A stretch of 43,050 nt of DNA from Clostridia bacterium (GTDB lineage Bacteria; Bacillota; Clostridia; Oscillospirales; CAG-272). Numbering within the stretch: the first letter of the stretch is position 1; every line of letters begins with the position of its first letter. Below are positions 26,567 to 35,309 of the stretch, piece after piece. The notes beneath the pieces were generated by a model, which was given only the letters and a program-made list of their open reading frames with translations, was not told the origin of the DNA and searched no databases. Location of the stretch: assembly GCA_017958705.1 (NCBI GenBank), contig JAGDCE010000030.1, positions 1 to 43,050 on the forward strand, given 5' to 3'. The position numbers and the translations under genes were made by a program.

Positions 26567-27006
26567 TCCGTTTTTTCCTTGTCTTTCAGCGCGGCGTTAA
26601 GGATGCCGTTGATGAACGCCGGCGCGGCTTCCGTGTCGTACTTTTTCGCCAGCTCAACCGCCTCGTTTATCGCGACCGCGACCGGGACGTCGTCGATATG
26701 CTCCGCCTCGTATAAGCAAAGCCGCATGATCGAAAGAGACATGCGCGATATCCTGCCGAGTTTCCAGCCGACGGCGTATTCGGAAATCGTGCCGTCAAGC
26801 TGCTGCACGTCGTGTACGACGCCGAAGAACACGGTACGCACGTACGGATCGTCCTCGTATCCGACAGATTGAAGCGCCGCGTTGTAATAATCCTCAAGCG
26901 CCTCCCCGTCGTTCTCGGTGTTGAAAGTGTAACCGAACAGCAGACGGAGCGCGATCTCGCGCAGCGCGGTCCTGGTGACCTTCTTCTTTTCTTCTTTCAT
27001 TGACAT
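26563..27006 (-). CDS. nusB: Transcription antitermination factor NusB
   Basis: NusB binds boxA RNA with NusE (S10) in rRNA antitermination. The all-helical 147-aa sequence starts RTALREIALRLLFGYTF and ends with PVAVAINEAVELAKKYDTEAAPAFINGILNAAL, the family signature. AGGAG lies five bases before the ATG at 27006; a second Met two codons later is less well spaced. A terminator lies just upstream, so its promoter must overlap that hairpin or lie within the lipoprotein gene. Confidence 0.95.
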   Translation of the reverse strand: MSMKEEKKKVTRTALREIALRLLFGYTFNTENDGEALEDYYNAALQSVGYEDDPYVRTVFFGVVHDVQQLDGTISEYAVGWKLGRISRMSLSIMRLCLYEAEHIDDVPVAVAINEAVELAKKYDTEAAPAFINGILNAALKDKEKTE

Positions 27007-27026
27007 TTCGTCTCCTGATATAACTC

Positions 27027-27068
27027 AAAACAAGCCCGGGCGGTATTCATACCGTCCGAGCTTTGTTT
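27027..27068 (-). terminator. Terminator after the lipoprotein gene, just before nusB
   Basis: On the minus strand a long near-perfect stem (27049-27068 with 27027-27046, two interruptions) with a tiny loop is followed by TTTT. It lies 12 bases beyond the lipoprotein stop and only 20 bases before the nusB start, so it may also act as an attenuator for nusB. Confidence 0.7.
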
Positions 27069-27079
27069 GCTTGCCTTTA

Positions 27080-28027
27080 TTATTCGGCGGGCTGCTCTTC
27101 GGCGGTCATCGCCTCATCCGTGTCGGTGCTCTCGCTCTTGAACTCGCGGTAATCGAAGGTTATAACGTCCTTCTCGCTTATCAGAGTGTCGCTCAGATCG
27201 TTGATTATGATCTCGATCGCCTCTTCGTCCTCTTCGTCACCGTACTCCTCGCCCATGATGCAGACCCAGCGGTGCTCTTCGTCGTTTTCAAGATTACCGA
27301 TCTTGACCACGCGGCGGCCGTCTTCCGACAGAGTCATGTTGAATTCGTCCAGCAGAGGTTTGACTTCCTCATCTTTTTCGTTGATGTATTTTGTCTGCAG
27401 GCACTTTGCTATCGTGAGCTCGGGTTTGTTGCCGAATACGTTGTACTGCGTTTCCGACAGTATCGTGTCGGCGCCGTTGGAAATGGCGAACTTTACGAAG
27501 AAGTTGCGCTCCGTCTTTTCCAGAAGCTGGAATTTGAGCAGGTCGTAGTTGTGAAGATCCGCGGTGAACGGATCGGCTACTTCGCCGTTGATGGTGAATA
27601 CCCATTCATATATATCGTTTGAAGTGGAGAGCTTGCCGGCGGTGTTTCCGTTCACGCTGTCAAGCGTGTATTCGATCTCTCCGTTGAACTGCGAAATGAC
27701 AACGGTGGGGAGCTCCGCGTTTTTGTCCTTGTTCCTGACGACGACTTCAAGCGCGAGCATGCCGGTGGGCTTTGTGCGGTAGCGCTGACGCGCGGCTTCC
27801 TCGGTGAGAAGTCCGCCCGCGGTCGTCTCCTCTTCCTCGTACGGATCCTGCGGCGCAACTCTTACGCCGTCCGCGCTGTAAAGCGTTTTATTGTTCATAC
27901 CGTACACGTACACTGATACGTACGCGTTAGCATCGCTGTAATTGCTTCCGTTGCCGACGCATGACGTGATCGATATCATCACCATGACGGCCGCAAGCAA
28001 CGTCGTTACGATTCTTTTGATTTTCAT
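27080..28027 (-). CDS. Putative secreted lipoprotein of unknown function
   Basis: I do not recognise this 315-aa protein. The N-terminus MKIKRIVTTLLAAVMVMISI then TSC is a lipoprotein signal with a slightly unusual lipobox (ITSC, Cys 23). An acidic, largely hydrophilic extracellular part follows, with acidic stretches (EEEE near 67 and GDEEDEEAIE near 280) and a Thr/Glu-rich tail. I start at the ATG at 28027, where GGAGGAG lies about ten bases upstream; the frame extends 12 codons further but without signal-like sequence. A perfect sigma-A promoter precedes it and a terminator follows, so it is a single-gene unit between the PBP gene and nusB. Confidence 0.8.
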   Translation of the reverse strand: MKIKRIVTTLLAAVMVMISITSCVGNGSNYSDANAYVSVYVYGMNNKTLYSADGVRVAPQDPYEEEETTAGGLLTEEAARQRYRTKPTGMLALEVVVRNKDKNAELPTVVISQFNGEIEYTLDSVNGNTAGKLSTSNDIYEWVFTINGEVADPFTADLHNYDLLKFQLLEKTERNFFVKFAISNGADTILSETQYNVFGNKPELTIAKCLQTKYINEKDEEVKPLLDEFNMTLSEDGRRVVKIGNLENDEEHRWVCIMGEEYGDEEDEEAIEIIINDLSDTLISEKDVITFDYREFKSESTDTDEAMTAEEQPAE

Positions 28028-28073
28028 ACGGGAAATACTCCTCCTGATCAGCACAATATGCAATTCTTTTTTA

Positions 28074-28102
28074 ATTATACAACATTATTTACAAAATGTC
28101 AA
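28074..28102 (-). promoter_or_regulatory. Perfect-consensus sigma-A promoter for the lipoprotein gene
   Basis: TTGACA (28102-28097), a 17-base spacer and TATAAT (28079-28074) on the minus strand match the consensus exactly. It lies immediately past the PBP stop codon and about 47 bases before the lipoprotein ATG, predicting strong, largely unregulated expression. Confidence 0.9.
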
Positions 28103-28110
28103 GTACTTTT

Positions 28111-30585
28111 TTAATAAGGTTCGCCTTCCGGATCGTACGGCGGCTCATACAGCTCGTTGTGGATCTGACAGTACGACAAGACCGAAGGCCGCACGACGTA
28201 ATAATAATCCTCCACGTCGTACGTCAGGCTGTAATCCCTTTCCGCGTTGAGCACGCGGCAGACCTCGTACGTGTGCGGGCAGTACTCGTTTGCGAGTTTC
28301 TTCGAATCCGAGCAGTACGTCAGTATCACGTGGCTGCTGCAGTACGTCGTCGGCTGCGTGCCGTTCACGTAGTAGCCGACCTCGGATCTGCCGCCGCGCT
28401 CGTCTCTGCCGCAGGTCTCGGGATTATAGAGCTGTCCGGAATCCTTGCAGATCAGACACGTCACGATGTCGCCCGCCTGCTCGAAGTTCTGTATCAGCTG
28501 TGTCCCCTCGGCTTTCGCCTTGTCGTAAAGATCCTGATGCAACCGTACCATGATCCTGTCAAATACGAACATGCTCGGGTTCGGTCCTCCATCCAGCGGC
28601 GCGTTCTCAACGTAGCCGTACCAGACCGCTCCGACGTAGTACGGCGTGAATCCGCAGAACCATCTGTCGAACTCGTACATCGACGTACCGGTCTTGCCGG
28701 CGCACGCGGTGTAATCCGTGATGTCCATCTCGTTTCTTCTGACGTGATACTGGACGACCTCTTCCATCAGCTTCGTCATCAGCGTGCAGGTCGAAGCGCT
28801 GAATACGAGCGTTCCCTGAAGTTTGTTGTCGATGACGACGTTGCCCTGCGAGTCGAGGACCTTCGTATACGTCCTGCTCTTGTTGTGGATACCGCCGTTG
28901 GTAAAAGTGGTATACGCGCTCGCCATCTCGCGCACCGTAAGACCTATCGTCGTGGCGCCGAGCGCAAGAGGCGCTATATTGATGTCGGACATCGTCATGC
29001 CTCTGGAATTCGTATACGATTCAACGAGGTTCTTGATGCCGAGCTTCAGCAGATACTGATACGACCGCTCGACCGTGACCTTCATCATGACCTTGACTGC
29101 GACCGTGTTAAGCGACTGTTCGACCGCGTATCTGATGTTGACTAAGCCCTGATTGTCGAAGTTGACGTTCTGCGGCCATGCCTTTCCGTTGACCTTTGAG
29201 ACCGGCATATCGTCGTAAACCGAGCCCCAGGTTATGAGCCCGAGATCGAGCGCCGGACCGTAAGTCGACAGCGGTTTGATCGACGAACCGGGCGATCTCT
29301 TCGCCTGCGTCGCAAGGCACAGGATCCTGCTCTGCGTCTTTTCTCCGCGGCGTCCGATGATGCCGAGGCAGTCGCCGGTGTACGGGTCGCATACGACCAT
29401 CGCGGACTGAGGCTGTATTACCGAATTCTTTTTCTGTTTCGGGAATATGCTGTCGTCTTTATAGCATTCTTCAAGTATGCTCTGCACTTTATGATCCATG
29501 CAGATATACACGCGGTAGCCGCTCGAGAACACGAGGTTGGAGGCGATCTCGCGCGTTACGTGATTCATCTCCATTATATCGGCGATGAGGTCTTCGATGA
29601 CCGCGTCGATATAGTCTGACGATACGTGCGCCGTCGATTTCTCTTCCTCCGTGTTTTTGGGAGGCGTATAGATGTCAAGCGGTTCGTCCCACGCTTCCTC
29701 GAACTCCTCCTCGGTTATCTTGCCGTACTGGAGCATCGTTTTAAGAACGGTGTTGCGGCGTTCGAGGTTGTATTCCGGGTTCTGGATCGGGTCGTATTTC
29801 GTGGGATATTTGATTATCGAAGCCAATGCCGCGCCTTCGACGAGCGTCAGCTCCTGTACCTCCTTGTTGAAATACGTTTTCGCCGCGGTCTTAATGCCGT
29901 AGCACCCCTGCGACAGATATATCGTATTCAGATAATATTCAAGTATCTCCGTTTTATCGAGTTTCTGTTCGAGATACAGCGCGCGGAACATCTCCTGTAC
30001 TTTTCGCTGTATCGAATACTCGTCGTCTCCCGTGATGTTCTTGACGAGCTGCTGCGTTATAGTCGAGCCGCCGAATGATCCGGACGAAAACAGGAAGTTC
30101 TGTACGGCGCCGAGCGTTCTGTACCAGTCGACGCCCTGATGATCCCAGAATCTGTGGTCCTCGATCGCGACGAACGCGTCGATCACGTGTTTGGGCACGT
30201 CGTGCACGGATACCCAGATGCGGTTTTCACCGCCGTGGATGCGCTCGTCTTCGAGCTCGACTTCGTTCCCTTCCTCGTCGATATAGAAGAACATCGTCGT
30301 GCCGTCCTGCTCGGTTCTCAGAATATCGACGTCGAGCGTCGGATCGATGTTGTTCTTGAGATAAAACACGAAAACGATCCCGCAGATCATCGCGGTGATT
30401 ATACCGATGACGAGCACGGTGATTATTATATTCAATATATAGGACAGGAGCCTCGCGGCAAAATGCAGCGACAGCGACAGCGCGCGTCTCAGCGCTTTGC
30501 CCCAGTAGATATGATATCCGCGCTTCTCGTCGCGCTTCGCGCGTCTTTCCGCGGCTTTACGGCGCGCATCCTTTATTCTCTGCAC
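28111..30585 (-). CDS. Class A penicillin-binding protein (PBP1a-type)
   Basis: This bifunctional peptidoglycan glycosyltransferase and transpeptidase is at least 824 aa. A basic cytoplasmic tail and one membrane helix precede the GT51 domain, with EDHRFWDHQGVD (catalytic Glu), GGSTITQQLVKN and ILEYYLNTIYLSQGCYGI. The transpeptidase domain carries SSIK (active Ser), SLN and KTGTS. Several Cys residues occur near the C-terminus. The first canonical start is the GTG at 30585, but it has no ribosome site. The frame stays open upstream and reads INKFFEGAGKVFSAIGSFFK, immediately preceded by a strong GGAGGTGAT (30663-30655) with only ATT (30654) or ATA (30651) at start distance. The true N-terminus is therefore probably about 23 residues longer. 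Confidence 0.94.
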   Translation of the reverse strand: MQRIKDARRKAAERRAKRDEKRGYHIYWGKALRRALSLSLHFAARLLSYILNIIITVLVIGIITAMICGIVFVFYLKNNIDPTLDVDILRTEQDGTTMFFYIDEEGNEVELEDERIHGGENRIWVSVHDVPKHVIDAFVAIEDHRFWDHQGVDWYRTLGAVQNFLFSSGSFGGSTITQQLVKNITGDDEYSIQRKVQEMFRALYLEQKLDKTEILEYYLNTIYLSQGCYGIKTAAKTYFNKEVQELTLVEGAALASIIKYPTKYDPIQNPEYNLERRNTVLKTMLQYGKITEEEFEEAWDEPLDIYTPPKNTEEEKSTAHVSSDYIDAVIEDLIADIMEMNHVTREIASNLVFSSGYRVYICMDHKVQSILEECYKDDSIFPKQKKNSVIQPQSAMVVCDPYTGDCLGIIGRRGEKTQSRILCLATQAKRSPGSSIKPLSTYGPALDLGLITWGSVYDDMPVSKVNGKAWPQNVNFDNQGLVNIRYAVEQSLNTVAVKVMMKVTVERSYQYLLKLGIKNLVESYTNSRGMTMSDINIAPLALGATTIGLTVREMASAYTTFTNGGIHNKSRTYTKVLDSQGNVVIDNKLQGTLVFSASTCTLMTKLMEEVVQYHVRRNEMDITDYTACAGKTGTSMYEFDRWFCGFTPYYVGAVWYGYVENAPLDGGPNPSMFVFDRIMVRLHQDLYDKAKAEGTQLIQNFEQAGDIVTCLICKDSGQLYNPETCGRDERGGRSEVGYYVNGTQPTTYCSSHVILTYCSDSKKLANEYCPHTYEVCRVLNAERDYSLTYDVEDYYYVVRPSVLSYCQIHNELYEPPYDPEGEPY

Positions 30586-30698
30586 CGTTTTTTTGAAAAA
30601 TGAGCCGATCGCAGAAAATACTTTTCCCGCGCCCTCAAAAAACTTGTTTATAATATCACCTCCGAAAAAAGTGAAAACGTCATTTGTCTTGTTCTGTT

Positions 30699-30727
30699 AT
30701 TCTAACACCGTACCTGCGGTTTTTCTA
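30699..30727 (-). promoter_or_regulatory. Possible promoter for the PBP gene
   Basis: TAGAAA (30727-30722), 17 bases, then TAGAAT (30704-30699) on the minus strand is a weak sigma-A match in the 105-base gap between dnaE and the PBP gene. I see no clear terminator behind dnaE, so read-through is also possible. Confidence 0.35.
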
Positions 30728-30759
30728 TATAGTATTTTAAATTTTATATGAATTCGGGC

Positions 30760-33700
30760 TCAGCGCACGTTGTCTGCCCCGCATATATCGCACAGGGCTT
30801 TACGCAATCCTTCCGTGATCTCGACAGGCGCCGGATGGCGGAAATATTCGCCGCGCTCCGCGTCGTAAAGATACGCTGCCTCTGCCGCGCCGTCGCCCTC
30901 GTATACCGAGAACAGCGCCTTGATCCTTGTCAGCGGAGGATATTTCGCCTCGTCGGTCGACGGGACGCGGACGAATATTCGCCCGCCTTTTCTCTGCTTC
31001 TGAGGCTGAGGCTCCGGTCTGCGCTCTTCGTATCTTCCGTCCGGGATCAGCGGCAGAAGCGAATCGCAGAGCAGCTTCGCCGTCTCCTCCTCGCGGCGGC
31101 TGACAGTGCCGACCGCCCACACCGGCATATCCTTTGAAAGTATCCCGGCGCATTTTTCGTACACCTTCGGGAACAGGATAAGCTCCATTTCGGCATATCT
31201 GTCCTCGACCGTCACGAACGCCATGTCGTCGCCTTTTTTCGTGTTCTTGACGGTGACGCGGGTGATTATGCCGCAGACCGTGACTTTTTTGCCGTCGTAT
31301 TCCGATTCACATTCCTCGCCGTCGGCGTCCGAGAACGACGATACTATCGTCGATATATCGGCAGGCGACAGAACCTCGCAGTGCTTTTTGTAACCGTCGA
31401 GCAGATGACCGGTAAAGTAATATCCGGTCGCCTCTTTTTCAAGGCTGAGCAGATCGGCAAACGAAAATTCCGGTATATCCGGGTAATCGGTCTCGCCCCT
31501 TATCTCCTCGCCGCCCGACATCGAGAACATGTCTATCTGACCGGTCATGCTCTTTCTCGCGGCGGCTTGCTCCTTTTCCAGCAGTTCCGCGTAAACGGCG
31601 AGCATTTTGCTTCGGTATACGCCGAAGCAATCGAACGCGCCGCTCTTGATCAGCGCTTCGATCTGCTTGCGGTTGCTGTCGTATGGCGCCATCCTGCGTA
31701 TGAAATCGGACAGCGACGCGAATTTTCCGTTCTCTCTTTCTTCAATGATCTTCGAGACGAAAACGCCGCCGACGTTTTTAATCGCGAGAAGTCCGAATCT
31801 TATATTCTTCGTATTTGTATTTTCGTTTCTGACGACGTGGTAGTTGACGCCGCTCTCGTTGATATCCGGCGGCAGGACTTTTATGCCGCGCTTCGCGCAT
31901 TCGCTTATATATTCGGACGTCTTCTCCACGCTGCCGAGCACGTTCGTCAGAAGTGCGGACATGTATTCGGCGAAATAGTGGCATTTCAGATACGCCGTGC
32001 GGTACGTCAGAAAAGCGTACGACGCCGCGTGCGACTTGTTGTAGGCGTATCCGGAGAAGGATTCCATCTGCGAGAACAGCTCGTCGGCGTCATCCGCCTT
32101 CATCCCGAGCCTAACGGCGCCGGGGATAACGATCTTTCCGTCCTCTACCTCGCCGTTGACGAATATGTCGCGCTGCTGTTTCATTTTCTCGGCGTCGGCT
32201 TTCTTCATAAGACGTCTGACGACGTCGGCGCGGCCGAACGAATAACCGGCGACCGTGCGGAAAAGCTGGAGCACCTGCTCCTGATAGACTATGACGCCGT
32301 AAGTCACGTCGAGTATCGGTCCGAGCTTGTCCGAAACGTACGAGATACGCGAAGGGTCGTGGCGGTTCTCGATGAACGTCGGTATGTTCTTCATCGGACC
32401 GGGACGGTATAGCGCGATGACGGCGATCACGTCATCGAAGCAGTTGGGGCGCAGCTGCATGAGCACGCGCCTCATACCCTCGCGCTCAAGCTGGAAAACG
32501 CCGCCGGTATCGCCGGAGCTTATAAGCTCGAAAGTCTTTTTGTCGTCGAGCGGCACGCGCGAAACGTCGAAGCCGGGATCGTATTCGCGGATCTGACGCT
32601 CAGTTTCGGCGATCAATGAAAGATAGCTTATGCCGAGGATATCGAACTTCACGAGCCCGACTTTCTCCGACATATCTTTGTCGTACTGCGTAAGCGTCAC
32701 ATCGCCGCTGACGGCGAGAGGAACATATTCCCACACCGGTTTTTCGGTTATGATAACGCCTGCGGCGTGTGTCGAGATATTTCTCGGTTTGCCCTCGACC
32801 GACATGGCGTTGTCGATAAGCGTTCTGACCTTCGGATCTTCCTCGTAGCGGGCGCGCAGCTCCGCGCCCTCCTTTGATTTCAGCACGTCCGCGATCGAGC
32901 GCGCCCAGACGAGCTCCTCGTCCGGATCCCCGTTTTCATCTTCGGTTTCCGATGTGATTCGGCGAGGTATCAGCTTTGCGACCGCGTCGGTATCCGCGAC
33001 GGACATTCCCATCGCGCGCCCGACGTCCTTCACCGCGGCGCGCGCGGCGAGCGTACCGAACGTGACTATCTGGCTGACTCTGTCGCGCCCGTATTTGTCG
33101 GTTATATAATCTATCACGCGGTGTCTGTCCGTGTCGGCGAAGTCCACGTCGAAATCGGGCATCCCTTTGCGTTCTGGGTGCAGGAACCTCTCGAACATAA
33201 GTCCGTAGCGGATCGAATCCACGTCTGTGATTCCGATCAGAAACGCAACTATGCTGCCGGCGCCGGAGCCTCTTCCGGGACCGGTCGTTATGCCGTGAGT
33301 CTTCGCGTATCCTACGTAGTCTCCGACGATCAGATAGTATTCGTTGAAGCCCATCCTGTCGATCACGGACAATTCGTACTCTATGCGTTCCAGATATTCT
33401 TTTTCGTCGTGTTCTTCCGTATAAACGAGCGTTTCGTCGCCGAGACGCCTTTTTAATCCCTCGTACGTCAGTCTGCGCAGGCAGGTCTTCGGATCTTCGC
33501 CCGTCTGCGGCGTATATCTCGGCAGATGCAGACGGCTGAAATCCATTTCAAACGTGCACATATCCGCGATCTTCTGAGTGTTCGCCACGGCCTCGCTGTT
33601 CTTGCCGAATATCCGCTGCATCTCCTGTTCGGATTTCAGATAATACTCGTCGGTGTCGAATCCTATCGGGCGGCCGTCCTGGATGACGCTTTTAGTCTGT

Positions 33701-34362
33701 ATGCAGAGCAGGATCGCCTGCGCGTCGGCGTCGCGGCGGCTGATGTAATGCGCGTCGTTCGTCGCCGCCGTCGGTATCCCGGTGTCCTCGGAAAGTCTGA
33801 TGAGCTCTCTCATCGCGTTCTCTTCATCCTCGGAGCCGTGGTCCTGCAGCTCAAGATAGAAATTCCCTTCGCCGAACAGACGGTTCAGCCACAGCGCGTA
33901 TTCTTTCGCTCTTGCGTAATCGCCGCGCAGAAGCATTCTCGGGATGAAGCCGGCGATGCAGCCTGACAGGCAGATAAGCCCCTCCGCGTGCTCGGACAAA
34001 AGCTCGTTGTCGATCCTCGGCTTCACGTAAAAACCTTCCGTATATCCTTTTGAAACGAGGTAGATCAGGTTTTTATATCCGGTCTCGTTTTTGCACAGCA
34101 GGATCAGATGATTGTACGCGTCGTCGCGCTTGCGGTCGAATCGCGTTTCCGGCGCAACGTACACTTCACAGCCGATGATCGGTTTTATCCCCTCCGCCTT
34201 GCAGGCGCAGAAAAACTCCCCGGCGCCGAACATGGCGCCGTGATCGGTTATCGCGACCGCGGTCTGCCCGAGAGCCTTGACGGCTTTCGGTATATCGGCG
34301 ACGCCGCACGCGCCGTCGAGCAGACTGTATTCGCTGTGTACGTGCAGATGGACGAAACTCAC
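30760..34362 (-). CDS. dnaE: DNA polymerase III alpha subunit, DnaE type
   Basis: This 1200-aa C-family polymerase extends RNA primers before PolC takes over, and takes part in mutagenic repair in some species. The PHP domain opens at residue 3 with FVHLHVHSEYSLLDGACG. The catalytic aspartates are in MPDFDVDFADTDR (about 404). A C-terminal OB fold (KVTVCGIITRVTVKNTKKGDDMAFVTVEDR) follows the helix-hairpin-helix region. The start is GTG and overlaps the whiA stop as GTGA. Unlike PolC it lacks an exonuclease insert and a zinc finger. Confidence 0.98.
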   Translation of the reverse strand: MSFVHLHVHSEYSLLDGACGVADIPKAVKALGQTAVAITDHGAMFGAGEFFCACKAEGIKPIIGCEVYVAPETRFDRKRDDAYNHLILLCKNETGYKNLIYLVSKGYTEGFYVKPRIDNELLSEHAEGLICLSGCIAGFIPRMLLRGDYARAKEYALWLNRLFGEGNFYLELQDHGSEDEENAMRELIRLSEDTGIPTAATNDAHYISRRDADAQAILLCIQTKSVIQDGRPIGFDTDEYYLKSEQEMQRIFGKNSEAVANTQKIADMCTFEMDFSRLHLPRYTPQTGEDPKTCLRRLTYEGLKRRLGDETLVYTEEHDEKEYLERIEYELSVIDRMGFNEYYLIVGDYVGYAKTHGITTGPGRGSGAGSIVAFLIGITDVDSIRYGLMFERFLHPERKGMPDFDVDFADTDRHRVIDYITDKYGRDRVSQIVTFGTLAARAAVKDVGRAMGMSVADTDAVAKLIPRRITSETEDENGDPDEELVWARSIADVLKSKEGAELRARYEEDPKVRTLIDNAMSVEGKPRNISTHAAGVIITEKPVWEYVPLAVSGDVTLTQYDKDMSEKVGLVKFDILGISYLSLIAETERQIREYDPGFDVSRVPLDDKKTFELISSGDTGGVFQLEREGMRRVLMQLRPNCFDDVIAVIALYRPGPMKNIPTFIENRHDPSRISYVSDKLGPILDVTYGVIVYQEQVLQLFRTVAGYSFGRADVVRRLMKKADAEKMKQQRDIFVNGEVEDGKIVIPGAVRLGMKADDADELFSQMESFSGYAYNKSHAASYAFLTYRTAYLKCHYFAEYMSALLTNVLGSVEKTSEYISECAKRGIKVLPPDINESGVNYHVVRNENTNTKNIRFGLLAIKNVGGVFVSKIIEERENGKFASLSDFIRRMAPYDSNRKQIEALIKSGAFDCFGVYRSKMLAVYAELLEKEQAAARKSMTGQIDMFSMSGGEEIRGETDYPDIPEFSFADLLSLEKEATGYYFTGHLLDGYKKHCEVLSPADISTIVSSFSDADGEECESEYDGKKVTVCGIITRVTVKNTKKGDDMAFVTVEDRYAEMELILFPKVYEKCAGILSKDMPVWAVGTVSRREEETAKLLCDSLLPLIPDGRYEERRPEPQPQKQRKGGRIFVRVPSTDEAKYPPLTRIKALFSVYEGDGAAEAAYLYDAERGEYFRHPAPVEITEGLRKALCDICGADNVR

Positions 34363-35309
34363 GCTTTTATACCCCGTTTGTATTTATCGGCGATCTCGAC
34401 GATCCTCTTTAGTCTGTGGTTGATCCCGGATTTCGTCAGTTTGGGAACGGAAAGCTCCGCGAGCTCCGCAAGCGACGCCTGCGGGTTTTCAAGCCGCAGA
34501 TCCGCGGTCTTTTTCATATCCTCGGGCAGATCTTTCAGCAATCCGTTGTTCTTCAGATATTCCACCGCGCTCATGACTTCCGCTGCGGCGCTGACGGTCT
34601 TTTTGATATTCGCGGTATCGCAGTTGACAGCACGGTTCGCCAGCCCTCTGTTCTCACGGATTATTGACTCGTTGATATAGTCGAATCCGGCGGAGTTCGC
34701 GCCGATATAAGCAAGAAAATCCGCAATATCGCTGTTCTTTTTATAGTAGATCACGTAATTCGATCCGCGAACGGTCAGGCGCGGCGCGATGCCGGCCTTC
34801 GTGCAGAGATCGACGGTGTCGGCTCCGAGATTCTTATAAGGCGTCGATATTTCAAGGTGGAAAGAGCTGTCAGGACGGCTGACCGTGCCGGCGGCGATGA
34901 ACGCGCCGCGCAGATAATAAGAACGGCACTTCTCACATCTTCCGTCCGTGATATTTTTATTTACTCTGTACAGAGATATCGAGCCGCGGGGCATGTCCGC
35001 AGACATTTTGGCGATCTCTTTTCTGTCGGACACGGTTATTTTATAACTGTTCACCGCGCTCGTGCTCTCATCGTCCTCGCGGCTGTTCTTGCGCTCGGAC
35101 ACGTACAGATTGCACTTGATCCCGTATAACTCGGACAAAAGCTCTGTAACGTCGTTCGCGGCGGGCTCTATTTCCGTGATAAGCTTTATCTTTTCGCGGC
35201 TGAATATCCCGGCGTACGTAAGTATTCCCATAAGAAACGCTTTTTTGCAGCAGCGTTTTACGGGAAGCTCCTCCGATAAGGATTTTTTCGTTTCACTTGA
35301 GAAAGACAT
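34359..35309 (-). CDS. whiA: Sporulation/division regulator WhiA
   Basis: This 316-aa protein joins a LAGLIDADG-like N-terminal domain (RCCKKAFLMGILTYAG, then CEKCRSYYLRGAFIAAGTVS) to a C-terminal helix-turn-helix (ASLAELAELSVPKLTKSGINHRLKRI). WhiA controls sporulation septation in Streptomyces and affects division in Bacillus. In many Firmicutes it follows rapZ and yvcK; here it directly follows murB with a one-base overlap, so those two genes are missing from their usual place. Confidence 0.95.
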   Translation of the reverse strand: MSFSSETKKSLSEELPVKRCCKKAFLMGILTYAGIFSREKIKLITEIEPAANDVTELLSELYGIKCNLYVSERKNSREDDESTSAVNSYKITVSDRKEIAKMSADMPRGSISLYRVNKNITDGRCEKCRSYYLRGAFIAAGTVSRPDSSFHLEISTPYKNLGADTVDLCTKAGIAPRLTVRGSNYVIYYKKNSDIADFLAYIGANSAGFDYINESIIRENRGLANRAVNCDTANIKKTVSAAAEVMSAVEYLKNNGLLKDLPEDMKKTADLRLENPQASLAELAELSVPKLTKSGINHRLKRIVEIADKYKRGIKA

